From: JAWBMQ01 sp038828875
GTDB lineage: Archaea > Nanobdellota > Nanobdellia > Woesearchaeales > JAWBMQ01
DNA: 64,000 bases
Assembly (NCBI GenBank): GCA_038828875.1
Contig: JAWBMQ010000002.1
Span: 1-64,000 of the forward strand
Direction of reading: 5' to 3'
Shown: positions 28,461 through 38,326 of the stretch, one piece after another
Position numbering within the stretch: position 1 is the stretch's first letter
How the letters are laid out: every line of letters starts with the position of its first letter
Program-made: the position numbers and the translations under genes
The notes under the pieces: model-generated
Databases searched by the model: none
What the model was told of the DNA's origin: nothing
The model's input: the letters and a program-made list of their open reading frames with translations, nothing else

Positions 28461-28991
28461 ATGGTAAAAAAGGCACAACAATATATTACTTTATTCATTG
28501 CAATACTTTTAATATTTTTTTTAATTTTTGGTACAGGAGTAATAATTTCATCATTATCTTTACAAGGAGAAAAAATTACATTATTAATCAATAGTGATTT
28601 GGAATCTATTTATGCAATAATAGATACACCACTTTATTTATCTTTGAACGATATATCTGATAGTAAGATATATTATAAAGATATTGCTTTAGTAAATTTG
28701 CTTAGTGTTTCTTATCAAAATAGTATAGATTCTTTACAATATATATTTGAAAAGTATAATTCAACATTTAAGCAAGTTTTCAACGATCTTGTTTGTATAG
28801 AGCAATATGAATTAGATTCAGATGGAAAAAAATCAAATATTGTAATGTATAATGAATGTAAAAAATCAAAAGATTCAGTTTTATTGACTTTTGGCAAGTA
28901 TAATTTTAAGATATCAATCCAGAAAGAATCCGATCAAAAGTTTATAATGAATGAAGCTTTAGAATATTTGAAAAATGTACAGCAAAATTAA
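28461..28991 (+). CDS. Small membrane-anchored protein, second copy of duplicated pair
   Basis: This 176-residue protein is a paralogue of the one at 20634-21182, with the same layout: MVKKAQQYITLF, a membrane helix, then an ectodomain with IYAIIDTPLYL and a C-terminal NEALEYLKN. It overlaps the start of the next giant gene by 17 bases, just as the first copy overlaps its giant. This constant small-giant pairing suggests that the two proteins work together, for example as a complex in the membrane. No known family recognised. Confidence 0.78.
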   Translation: MVKKAQQYITLFIAILLIFFLIFGTGVIISSLSLQGEKITLLINSDLESIYAIIDTPLYLSLNDISDSKIYYKDIALVNLLSVSYQNSIDSLQYIFEKYNSTFKQVFNDLVCIEQYELDSDGKKSNIVMYNECKKSKDSVLLTFGKYNFKISIQKESDQKFIMNEALEYLKNVQQN

Positions 28992-31900
28992 GAAAAAATT
29001 ATTTAGAAATAAAAAAGGAGTTAATCCTTTTGATGTAGTTTTAGTACTTACATTAACTTCAACAATTATATTTTCATCTATGTTTTTAATATATAGAAAA
29101 TCCTCACCATCAATGATACAGGATTTGGTAAATTCTATATATTCTTATAGAGAATCAGTAAATAGAGATATGTTAAATAATTATCAAGATTCTTTGGTTG
29201 ATGAAATGTTACCTTGGGAAGTAGTTTTATCAATTTATGAAAGAGACGGAGAAGGAAAAAAATACAGTAATGATTTGCAACAAAAGATAAGTGCTTCTTT
29301 TTATGATGATATGGTAGGATATTTTTTTGTTATGAACAATATTGATGAAAGTTTCTTAATTGATAAAGTTAGAATTTTATTGCAAGATAAAATTGGATAC
29401 ATTCAAGATATAAAATATGATTTTTACAATGATAAAATTAAGATTTTTTCATATATTAACAAGGAAGAAGCTTTGAAGGCATCAGCACAAGCATATCGTT
29501 TAGAATTATCAAAAAGTAAAGAATTTCTGTTACAAATTGCTAAAAACGACTGGTCAGATAATTGTCTTTATCTTTTTTTAAATTATTCTGAAAATAAATT
29601 GACTTTACCTAATGCAATAATATCAGATGATGTTGTACCATTTTACTTGACTTATTTAGCTTCTGATATAAGGTGCACTCCTTTTTGTAGAAGTGGATTC
29701 TATAATTTTGAGATTTCTGGAATTTCATGTGGTAGTAATAAATTATTCAATAGAGATGGAATTGAAGAAGAAGTTTCTTCAGATATACAAAATACAATTA
29801 TTACTACTATTGATAATTTAAAGCAAGTCTTGACTTTTGTCGATAAGTTGCCATTCGATGCAGAAAATAAATTAAAATTAGTTGCATATCTTATTAAATA
29901 TCATCCTAACAAAAAAATAGTTTCTTCTTTATCAACTTTAGATTTGAAAGATCCTAAAAGTTTAGAAGATGCAATCTTAACAATATGTACTAAAGATTTA
30001 ATAGAGAAGGATTTTTGTTATTCACGATTGAATAAACTTGAAAAAGATTATAATACCTTTAAATATGATTTTGGTTTAACTAAAAATTACGTTTTTGAAA
30101 AAAGCGAAATTTCTAAAGTTAAAGATGAACGGTTATTAGAATGGACTTATCTTTCTAAACCGTTTCCAATTAAAGAAGTTTCAAAATTATATGTTAATTT
30201 TACAGAGATATTTAAAAAATACGATTTAGGTATAATGATTCTTCCAGATAAAAGAAACCTTACAAATATTACAGAATACTTAAATAATTATTATAACGAA
30301 AAAAATGAAACATTCAATAAAGTTTTTTTCAATTCTTTGTGGGGATTTAATTTTTCGATTTCTAAAGAGAAATCTAACGATACTGTTGTTTTTGAAGAGT
30401 TAGTTGGAGTTAGTTTTCTTTATTCATTATATTTAAATTCTTTAGCCTTAAAAGATTGTGATATAAATTATGATTTCTTCGATCTAAAGAAAAATGTAGG
30501 AACAGATAAATACAAATACGATAATTTAATTTTTAATTTAGAAACATTTACAGATAGTGAAAAAACGATTGTTGATAATATTACTCTTGAAATAAAATTA
30601 ACTGATGGAACAAAAAAATCATACAAAATAAGTTTTTCCCAGATTAGAGCACTTAATAATGTTTCAATTACTAAAGATACTAGTGTTGATAAATTAAAAT
30701 TATGTACTGAATTAACATTTTATTATGTGGTTCCTTTTAGCACTTTCGGTGAATTGATTCCAAAAAAATTAGAATATTCAGTTATTGAATCGGATTTAGA
30801 AAAAAAATGGAGATTATCAAACTATGAGTATAATTTTTTGTTAGTTATTGAAGGAGAAAAAATTTCACAACATATTTTGAAAGATATAAAGGAAGTAACA
30901 ATAGATAAATGTGTAAAATTTCAACCATATAATAATGATGCAATTTTGATTGATTTTTCTGAAAATGATGAAAATTGTCAAAACTTGAAGAATGAAATTA
31001 TTAGCAATAAAGATCAATGGGAAATTTCATGTATAAATGGATTAACTAATGATTTTCTTGCAGAATCAACATATATTCCATTAAAAGAAGGTGATTCAAG
31101 AGAAAGTAAGTTTAGAAATCTTAGAGCTAAAGCAAGAACCTCTTATAAATTAGCCGATATTTTAGTTCAGGATTCATATAGTGGAGAGTATTTCTTCTTT
31201 GCAGAGATGGTAATTTGTTCAGATGATGATTATCCTATTTTTGATAATTCTCTTACAAGTAGAACAATAACTAAAGAAAAATTAGCAAATATTAAGTTGA
31301 GAAATTTGAACAAGAATTATGATGGATATACTTTTATTGTTAATGACATTTTTCAAGAGAAGTTTGCTTTTATAGAATATTACAATCATAAAGATGATGA
31401 ACCGCCAATGCTTGCAAAAATTGAAAAATCTTCTGGTATGTATACTATTACTTTTCTAACTGATTTAGATGTTTCTTTAAGAGATGGAGTTTGTTGGTTT
31501 TCAAAATCAAATACTAATTATTATGAAATCAAAAATTTGAAAGTTTTTGTAAATAAAGATGTTGAAAAATATAATAAAATTTCTTTTGAAACTAATTATT
31601 CAAATATTTCAAAATACAATTCTCCTTCAATCAGTTATCATACAGAAAATCAAATAAAATTAACTTTTGATATTAATTTTAGTTTTAATTTTACATCTGT
31701 AAGTTTGAAAAGAGCAAATATTTATAATGATATTTTATCAGCATTTATAATGAAAGACATTTGGAATATTACAGTAAGTGCGTTTCCATCTTTATCTTCT
31801 GCTTTTGCTTCTGCTCTTGCTTCAGCTTCTGATTTTTTCAATTGTTCCTTGAAAAATATTAAATTAGATTTAGATCCATATTACATGATTTACATAGCTG

Positions 31901-34900
31901 AAGGGTTGTTAAACTGTGAATTAGTTTTGGAAGATGAATCTCATGATTTTATAAGTTATGATAAGGAGATTTCTGATTTATTAAATAATAACGAATTTAT
32001 ACTTTATGTTGATCAAATGTTGGATGAAAAAAATACGGCGAAAGTTGAATGTTTATCATCTGTAGTTGGAAGTTATACGACAGGTGGTTCTACTTTAGTA
32101 GAAGATTGTGGAATTGATTATTTTCAAGCTAGTAAAAATTCTATTGAAAAAGGTGATAGTGTAGATTTGAGTTATGGTTTAAAAGCGAATCGTGAATGTT
32201 TTTATCATCTAAGATGTACTAACGGCTTAATTGACAAACCTATAAAATTAGCTCAACCGTTTGATAGTGATTTTTCTAATACGGATCCTGTTGTATTTGA
32301 TGATATTGGAACTTATGAGTGTAAGCTAACTGTTGAACGAGATGGTGCTGAAGTTGCCTCACAAAGTCATATTATAGAGGTATTTGAAAAGTGTCAAGCA
32401 GAAATAATTAGTTTTGAAATAACGCCTTTAGTAGCAAAAAAAAGAGAAAATATTGATTTTAGCTTTGAAGTTAATCTATGTCCAAATAATTTTGTTAATT
32501 TATATTGTGTTAATAAGGATTCTGGAAGTAAGATCCCTTTTGTTTCAAATAATATCGATTTGATTTACAAGCAAAAAAATTATTTTAATGAAATTGGTAA
32601 ATATGATTGTAATTTGGAAATAACGAGAAATTCAGTAGTAGAAATCTCAGATTCTAAGCAAATAGAAATTTTTGATGTTTCCGCTTTAGTTTCAACACCA
32701 TCTGCAACTCCCACAACATCTTGCACAGCTAAAATAAATTCTTTTGAATCTTCAAAAACTACGCTTAAACTTTCTGAATCTGTTGATTTAAGTTGGGATG
32801 CAACAATTTGTTCAGGTGATGAATTACTTCTTGAATGTAATGATGAAAATGGTATTCAGGAATTAAATTCTAAGGTAAATTCTATTGGTAAAAGAACATT
32901 TAATCCAAGTAAAGAAGGAACATACATTTGTAAGTTAAGCATTTTAAAGAGTTCTGGAGGAGTTGTTAGTAGATCATTATCTTTGAATGTAATGTGTGAA
33001 AGAAAAATCAACGATTTCTTTGCTTCTCCTATAGAAGTATGTAAAGATGGAGACGTTTCATTATCATGGGATGTTAAGATTTGTAAAAATGAAAAAGTTA
33101 ATCTTTATTGTAGTGTTGATAAAACAAACTATGATGTTACTTCTTTAGTTAGTAAAACCTATACTGTTAGTGATATAAATAATCATTTATGTACCCTTTC
33201 AATTCTAGATGATTCAGGAAATGTTTTAGTATTCATGAACACTAATTTTAAATCACTTTCTTGTGTAGTACCTACATCAACAACCTCTTGTACTCCTAAA
33301 ATTAATGAATTCAAATCTTCAAAGAGTAAAATTGAAATTATTAATTTAGCAAATAATGAGAAATTCACATTATCTTGGAATGCAAATTTATGCGGTAATG
33401 AAGAGCTTAATTTAGTTTGTAATCCAGGATCTATTAATCAAAAAGGTTTGTCAGCAAGTGGAACTTATAATGTAGTTGCAAATTTAGATGAAACCTATAG
33501 TTGCGAGTTGAAATTAATTGATAAATCTGATGGTTCTATTATTGATGCCAAAGATGTTAAGGTTGAAGTTATTGATAAAAGAATAACATTCACATTAAAT
33601 ACTAATAAAATTGAATATTCAAGTACTGTGAAAGCAACATGGACGGCACCTGCAAAAGCTAAATCAGTTAAATTAATTTTAGATTATGATTCTTTGACTG
33701 ATATTGAAGAGAAATTATCTACTTCAGGAAGTAAAGATTATCAATTAAAAGATTTAGTAAAATTTATTTATATTGTAGAGTTTAGAGATGGTAGTTCAAA
33801 AAATATAGAATTGCCTGTATGTGTTTTACCAAAAGCTAGTTTATCTGTACAGCCGATTGGGTGTAAAAAATACAAAGTTGATTTAATTTTAGAGCATAAT
33901 GAGAGATTTTTAAAAAATCAAATTAAAGATGTATCCATTTCTGATAAATCCGGATTAAGTGGAAGTTATTCATCTAATAAAATGAGTTATTCAACACAAT
34001 TAGAAAACAAAGCATCTGATTTAAATGATAAAGTAATAATTATGTTTAATAATTTTTGTAATACTCAAGAGGTTACATATAGATATCCACCAATGACTAT
34101 TCCTTCATTTACATTTTCTGGAAGTGTTCAACATAATGAATTTTTAGTTGAAGATTGTAATAAGAACACTTTTATACAAAAATATACTACAAAAATTACA
34201 GGTAATAATTTTTTGAATTATTTTGATAAATTTAGCTTACGTAGTATCACATCAGGAAATGAGTTTATTAAGGATTTATCTTTCAATGAATTTAACTCTA
34301 AAACAACTTATGTTTCAGGAGATATTGAAATAAATTTTGATAAAAGTGGAAATAAATTAGAAATTATTAGAAAGAATGTTCAAGCACCATGTGGATCTTT
34401 AGAATCTCCTGTAACGCACCTTTTAACTCTTACAGATTGTAATGGTAAAAATTATGAAGTTTATTTTGAATTTACTTTTAAAAAGAAAGGAACAACAGTT
34501 TCGTCAACTTCACCTAGTTCTTCAAAATCATGCAAAATTGATTCTTTTACAGTAACTCCATCTAAATTAGATTTAGCTAAAATTAAAAAATTTACAATAA
34601 GTTATAGTCTTTCAAATTCAATTGAAAATAAATTATATGTAAAAGGTCCAAAAGATACAGTATTTCAAGATAAGAGTGGGATATTAACACAAAAAGAATT
34701 AGTTCCAACTCAATTAGGTAAATATATTTTTAATTTAACTTGCAAAGGAAATGATGGAATTATTAATAGTAAAGTTGTTGAAGCAGAGGTTGTAGAATCT
34801 TGTTATATAGATAAATTTACACTTTCATCAGAAAAAGTAAGTATAGGACAATCTGTTAAAATAACTGCTAATTTTAGGAATTCACAACTAAGAAAACTTT

Positions 34901-36924
34901 TAATAAATCGAATTCAACCAAAGCAAGAAAAAATAGTGGATGAAACAATAACTAAGGAAAATCATGAATATACTTGGAATAATATAAAAGAATTAGGAAC
35001 TTATAATATTACAATTCAATGTAATTCATCATCATCTAATGAAATTGTTCAACAATCAAAAATCGTGGAAGTTTCAAGTCCTTGTGAATCTACTACATTT
35101 AGTGTGGATAAAACTAATTTACTTGTTGGTGAAAATGTTAAAATTACTTATTCAGTATCAAACGGCGCAAAACTAAATATTTCGATTACATCATCAAAAA
35201 CGACGATACCAGAGCAATCATTTACGTCTTCAGGATCAACCAGTCATAAATTTGATAATGAAGGAATTTATAAAATAATAGGAAAATGTTTTGAAGGTGA
35301 TGTTTTAAAAATTAAAAAGGAGATAGAGATTAATGTTATCAAACCTAAAACTACAAAAGAATGCAAGCCAGTAACTGAATTTAAGATAGATTCTAAAAAA
35401 ATTAATAATAATCTAATTTTAAAGGATTTTAATCAAAATTTACAGTTAGACAAATTTTCTTATGAATTTGAGATTTCATTTAATGGGAAAGTTTCTAGTG
35501 AAGATCAACGCATAGTTTACGAAGAACCTAAAAAATTAAATTTAGTTTTTTCTATTGATACGAAGAAAGGTAGAAAGGAATTTACTTTTTCAATTTCTGA
35601 TACTTCTAAAAGTTCACAAGATTATTTTTTAATAAGTAATTATGGTGACGTAAAGAAAGAGAATGTCAATGATTTGTTGAATAAAATTATTGAGGATCCT
35701 CTTAATAATAAATTTGGCTTCCCTAATGAAAATAACGATGATTTTTATCTGATTAGTTTATTTTTTACTTATGATCCTACTAACAAAATAATAAAAGTAA
35801 AATTAAATTATTATTTCAAAATATTTTTTTACCAGCCCAGATTGAAAAGGTTGAAAAATAATCCAGGTACCCCTTTTTATTTGATTCCAACAGGGCTAGC
35901 TTTAAACTTTGACAATAGCCTAATTTTTAACATAGACAAAATTTGTGAAAATTCAAACAGAAAGGTTCAGATAAAATTAAATGTTTATGACAAGGTATTT
36001 TCACAAATCTTTAATAAGATTAATGATGCACGTGAAAAATTGTATAATTTGTTAAATAATAAGAAAGTTGGTTTTATTACTAGTGATAGATCATTAATTG
36101 GAAACAAAGATTATATCTTCAAATATGATGGATTCTATGATCCATTGTTCAAAAATCAACAATTCTTTCCTTATTTAAGTATTATTAAGTATTATTTTTT
36201 TGATACTAACAAAGGTACATCCTATATTCTTATTTGTCTTTCTAGAGAGAGCGAACTTTATTGTGCTAAACCAATTACTTATGGTGAATTAGAACATATT
36301 CTAGAAAAAAATAGCAAAACTTTAGTATTTCTTGATACTATTGATTCTTCGTTTGCAAAATTGTATAGTTCTACATTCGGATATGTTTATTTTAAAGATT
36401 ATACCGCTCGAGGGTATTGGTTTTTATCATTTATTCCACAAGTAGTGTTAGTAAATGCTAAAATGAATATTATTGATGATATCCTCTTAGACGAGGGATC
36501 AAGTGGAGCAGTACGGATACAATATTCTTCAGGAGTACACTATAGTGCATTTAAAGAACGTTTTTTAAATGAAATAAAAAGTCCAAATTCATATACTGAA
36601 AATATTGTTAATGTTGAAAATGTTGCTAAAATTATAAAATTTAAATCTAGAGATTATGTTATTGGTAAGGTAAAATATAATGAAATAATGGAATATTATG
36701 AAGAATATTTACTAAATTTTAAAAATATAGCTTCTTTTGATTTCATTTTTTCTAATTATTTTTTATCATCATTTGAGACAACTTCTTTATTCTACGGAGA
36801 ACGAAGAGGAGTTATGATTATTTATCCTTATAATCATGCTAATAGAAAATACATGGTTAAAAAATATCTAAATACGAAAAGTGATAATTCAAAGGAATTA
36901 GTTTCAATAACTACAATTCAATAA
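28975..36924 (+). CDS. Giant membrane-anchored Ig-repeat protein B, 2649 residues
   Basis: The N-terminus FRNKKGVNPFDVVLVLT and helix match giant A, as do the first ~600 residues (YLTYLASDIRCTPFC, SGFYNFEIS, FDAENKLKLVAYLIKYH). From about residue 1045 to 1615 there are about six Ig/PKD-like modules in tandem. Each starts with C-x-x-x-I-x-x-F and holds a cysteine pair; linkers such as STPSATPTTS separate some. A module shared with giant A (VCVLPKA...) follows, then three more Ig-like modules at about 1850-2125 and an unassigned C-terminal region of ~520 residues. It has roughly twice as many Ig modules as giant A. An extracellular fibre or adhesin is inferred. Overlap with the small partner gene couples translation. 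Confidence 0.82.
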   Translation: MYSKIKKKLFRNKKGVNPFDVVLVLTLTSTIIFSSMFLIYRKSSPSMIQDLVNSIYSYRESVNRDMLNNYQDSLVDEMLPWEVVLSIYERDGEGKKYSNDLQQKISASFYDDMVGYFFVMNNIDESFLIDKVRILLQDKIGYIQDIKYDFYNDKIKIFSYINKEEALKASAQAYRLELSKSKEFLLQIAKNDWSDNCLYLFLNYSENKLTLPNAIISDDVVPFYLTYLASDIRCTPFCRSGFYNFEISGISCGSNKLFNRDGIEEEVSSDIQNTIITTIDNLKQVLTFVDKLPFDAENKLKLVAYLIKYHPNKKIVSSLSTLDLKDPKSLEDAILTICTKDLIEKDFCYSRLNKLEKDYNTFKYDFGLTKNYVFEKSEISKVKDERLLEWTYLSKPFPIKEVSKLYVNFTEIFKKYDLGIMILPDKRNLTNITEYLNNYYNEKNETFNKVFFNSLWGFNFSISKEKSNDTVVFEELVGVSFLYSLYLNSLALKDCDINYDFFDLKKNVGTDKYKYDNLIFNLETFTDSEKTIVDNITLEIKLTDGTKKSYKISFSQIRALNNVSITKDTSVDKLKLCTELTFYYVVPFSTFGELIPKKLEYSVIESDLEKKWRLSNYEYNFLLVIEGEKISQHILKDIKEVTIDKCVKFQPYNNDAILIDFSENDENCQNLKNEIISNKDQWEISCINGLTNDFLAESTYIPLKEGDSRESKFRNLRAKARTSYKLADILVQDSYSGEYFFFAEMVICSDDDYPIFDNSLTSRTITKEKLANIKLRNLNKNYDGYTFIVNDIFQEKFAFIEYYNHKDDEPPMLAKIEKSSGMYTITFLTDLDVSLRDGVCWFSKSNTNYYEIKNLKVFVNKDVEKYNKISFETNYSNISKYNSPSISYHTENQIKLTFDINFSFNFTSVSLKRANIYNDILSAFIMKDIWNITVSAFPSLSSAFASALASASDFFNCSLKNIKLDLDPYYMIYIAEGLLNCELVLEDESHDFISYDKEISDLLNNNEFILYVDQMLDEKNTAKVECLSSVVGSYTTGGSTLVEDCGIDYFQASKNSIEKGDSVDLSYGLKANRECFYHLRCTNGLIDKPIKLAQPFDSDFSNTDPVVFDDIGTYECKLTVERDGAEVASQSHIIEVFEKCQAEIISFEITPLVAKKRENIDFSFEVNLCPNNFVNLYCVNKDSGSKIPFVSNNIDLIYKQKNYFNEIGKYDCNLEITRNSVVEISDSKQIEIFDVSALVSTPSATPTTSCTAKINSFESSKTTLKLSESVDLSWDATICSGDELLLECNDENGIQELNSKVNSIGKRTFNPSKEGTYICKLSILKSSGGVVSRSLSLNVMCERKINDFFASPIEVCKDGDVSLSWDVKICKNEKVNLYCSVDKTNYDVTSLVSKTYTVSDINNHLCTLSILDDSGNVLVFMNTNFKSLSCVVPTSTTSCTPKINEFKSSKSKIEIINLANNEKFTLSWNANLCGNEELNLVCNPGSINQKGLSASGTYNVVANLDETYSCELKLIDKSDGSIIDAKDVKVEVIDKRITFTLNTNKIEYSSTVKATWTAPAKAKSVKLILDYDSLTDIEEKLSTSGSKDYQLKDLVKFIYIVEFRDGSSKNIELPVCVLPKASLSVQPIGCKKYKVDLILEHNERFLKNQIKDVSISDKSGLSGSYSSNKMSYSTQLENKASDLNDKVIIMFNNFCNTQEVTYRYPPMTIPSFTFSGSVQHNEFLVEDCNKNTFIQKYTTKITGNNFLNYFDKFSLRSITSGNEFIKDLSFNEFNSKTTYVSGDIEINFDKSGNKLEIIRKNVQAPCGSLESPVTHLLTLTDCNGKNYEVYFEFTFKKKGTTVSSTSPSSSKSCKIDSFTVTPSKLDLAKIKKFTISYSLSNSIENKLYVKGPKDTVFQDKSGILTQKELVPTQLGKYIFNLTCKGNDGIINSKVVEAEVVESCYIDKFTLSSEKVSIGQSVKITANFRNSQLRKLLINRIQPKQEKIVDETITKENHEYTWNNIKELGTYNITIQCNSSSSNEIVQQSKIVEVSSPCESTTFSVDKTNLLVGENVKITYSVSNGAKLNISITSSKTTIPEQSFTSSGSTSHKFDNEGIYKIIGKCFEGDVLKIKKEIEINVIKPKTTKECKPVTEFKIDSKKINNNLILKDFNQNLQLDKFSYEFEISFNGKVSSEDQRIVYEEPKKLNLVFSIDTKKGRKEFTFSISDTSKSSQDYFLISNYGDVKKENVNDLLNKIIEDPLNNKFGFPNENNDDFYLISLFFTYDPTNKIIKVKLNYYFKIFFYQPRLKRLKNNPGTPFYLIPTGLALNFDNSLIFNIDKICENSNRKVQIKLNVYDKVFSQIFNKINDAREKLYNLLNNKKVGFITSDRSLIGNKDYIFKYDGFYDPLFKNQQFFPYLSIIKYYFFDTNKGTSYILICLSRESELYCAKPITYGELEHILEKNSKTLVFLDTIDSSFAKLYSSTFGYVYFKDYTARGYWFLSFIPQVVLVNAKMNIIDDILLDEGSSGAVRIQYSSGVHYSAFKERFLNEIKSPNSYTENIVNVENVAKIIKFKSRDYVIGKVKYNEIMEYYEEYLLNFKNIASFDFIFSNYFLSSFETTSLFYGERRGVMIIYPYNHANRKYMVKKYLNTKSDNSKELVSITTIQ

Positions 36925-36930
36925 TAACAA

Positions 36931-36943
36931 ATATTTATATATT
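36931..36943 (+). promoter_or_regulatory. TATA-like box for the GNVGIGTTSP-repeat gene
   Basis: The ATATTTATATATT stretch is centred about 31 bases before the ATG at 36967, with no ribosome site after it. It starts a separate transcription unit. Confidence 0.5.
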
Positions 36944-36966
36944 GTTTTTGCAAAAGAAAGTAGAAT

Positions 36967-38259
36967 ATGATAGAACTCTTTAGAATTTCAAAGAAAGCTA
37001 AGTTTTTGTTTTTATGCTTATTTTTTTCTTTAATGATTTCCGTTTCAGGAATTCAACAATTTCATCCTGCTTCAGAAATTGAACCAGGTACTTTTGGTAC
37101 TGATTTGTATATTGGAAATTATTCTTTTCCTGATTCTTTAAGTGTTGCAAATAATCTTTACGTTGGTCAAAGAGTTGGTATTGGTGTTTCTAATCCAAGA
37201 GATGCTTTAGAGGTTGTTGGTAATTTAATAGTTTCTGGAGGAGATCGATACATAGGTTTAGTTGATAATTTTGCATTAGGAATAAGAACAAATAACATTG
37301 ATAGAATTTATATTACTAATTCTGGAAACGTAGGCATAGGAACAACAAGTCCTGGTTATAAGTTAGATATAAGTGGAACCTTAAGGAGTACCCAAGATGC
37401 ATATTTAGCAACAAGTAGTGGTAATGTAGGCATAGGAACAACAAGTCCGAGTACAAAGTTACAAGTGGTAGGGGATATAGGATTAAGTGGTGCGGATAGA
37501 TTTATAGGAACAATAGATAATTATGCATTAAATTTAAGGACGAATAATGCTAATAGGGTAACAATAACTAATGCAGGAAATGTTGGTATAGGTACAACAA
37601 GTCCTGGTTATAAATTAGATATAAGTGGAACAATAAGGAGTACAGATTCGACATATTTAGCTACATCCTCAGGGAATGTAGGTATAGGGAGTATAAGTGC
37701 AAGTTATAAATTAGATATAAGTGGAACATTAAGGAGTACTCAAGATGCATATTTAGCAACAAGTAGCGGTAATGTAGGCATAGGAACAACAAGTCCGAGT
37801 ACAAAGTTACAGGTGGTAGGGGATATAGGATTAAGTGGTGCGGATAGATTTATAGGAACAATAGATAATTATGCATTAAATTTAAGGACGAATAATGCTA
37901 ATAGGTTAACAATAACTAATGCAGGAAATGTTGGTATAGGTACAACAAGTCCTGGTTATAAATTAGATATAAGTGGAACCTTAAGGAGTACAGATTCGAC
38001 ATATTTAGCTACATCCTCAGGGAATGTAGGTATAGGGAGTACAAGTGCAAGTTACAAATTAGATATAAGTGGAACATTAAGGAGTACTCAAGATGCATAT
38101 TTAGCAACAAGTAGTGGAAACGTAGGCATAGGAACAACAAATCCCCAAGCGAAGTTGCATGTAGAAGGTAAAATAAGGGTTAATAATGCAATTCAAGATT
38201 CAGGAGGTACAGATAGAATAACATTCTCAGGAACTAATGTTATAATTACGATAGGATGA
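36967..38259 (+). CDS. Secreted GNVGIGTTSP-repeat surface/fibre protein
   Basis: This 430-residue protein has a signal sequence (about residues 10-29, FLFLCLFFSLMISVSG) and a short unique part. It is then filled with repeats of G-N-V-G-I-G-T-T-S-P-x-x-K-L-x-(I/V)-x-G. These are typical of phage tail-fibre and bacterial/archaeal surface stalk proteins, where they form trimeric beta-structures, often in front of an S74-type chaperone. No such chaperone domain follows here; the protein ends shortly after the last repeat. The centre is a nearly identical 116-residue unit present twice in tandem. Codon use in the repeats (AGG, CCG, GTG) differs from neighbouring genes, hinting at transfer or recent amplification. 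Confidence 0.82.
   Translation: MIELFRISKKAKFLFLCLFFSLMISVSGIQQFHPASEIEPGTFGTDLYIGNYSFPDSLSVANNLYVGQRVGIGVSNPRDALEVVGNLIVSGGDRYIGLVDNFALGIRTNNIDRIYITNSGNVGIGTTSPGYKLDISGTLRSTQDAYLATSSGNVGIGTTSPSTKLQVVGDIGLSGADRFIGTIDNYALNLRTNNANRVTITNAGNVGIGTTSPGYKLDISGTIRSTDSTYLATSSGNVGIGSISASYKLDISGTLRSTQDAYLATSSGNVGIGTTSPSTKLQVVGDIGLSGADRFIGTIDNYALNLRTNNANRLTITNAGNVGIGTTSPGYKLDISGTLRSTDSTYLATSSGNVGIGSTSASYKLDISGTLRSTQDAYLATSSGNVGIGTTNPQAKLHVEGKIRVNNAIQDSGGTDRITFSGTNVIITIG
37420..38115 (+). repeat. Two near-identical 348-bp tandem repeats
   Basis: Copy 1 spans 37420-37767 and copy 2 spans 37768-38115. They differ at only a few bases (for example GTA/TTA in the codon after AATAGG, and ATA/TTA). The unit is 116 codons, so the frame is kept. 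A partly related half unit precedes copy 1 from about 37330. Confidence 0.9.
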
Positions 38260-38260
38260 A

Positions 38261-38279
38261 AATTTTTTAATTTTTTTAA
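38261..38279 (+). terminator. Oligo-T tract after the repeat protein gene
   Basis: Two T runs (TTTTTT and TTTTTTT) start two bases after the stop at 38259. They fit an archaeal intrinsic terminator between convergent genes. Confidence 0.4.
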
Positions 38280-38326
38280 ACTACTTCTAGAAGTTTTTAG
38301 CTTTTACCTCAAAATTTTAAACTTTT

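Noticed and set aside
37420..38115. Regular repeats as a possible CRISPR array
   Set aside because: Units are 348 bp, in frame, nearly identical and without unique spacers; they encode GNVGIGTTSP protein repeats.
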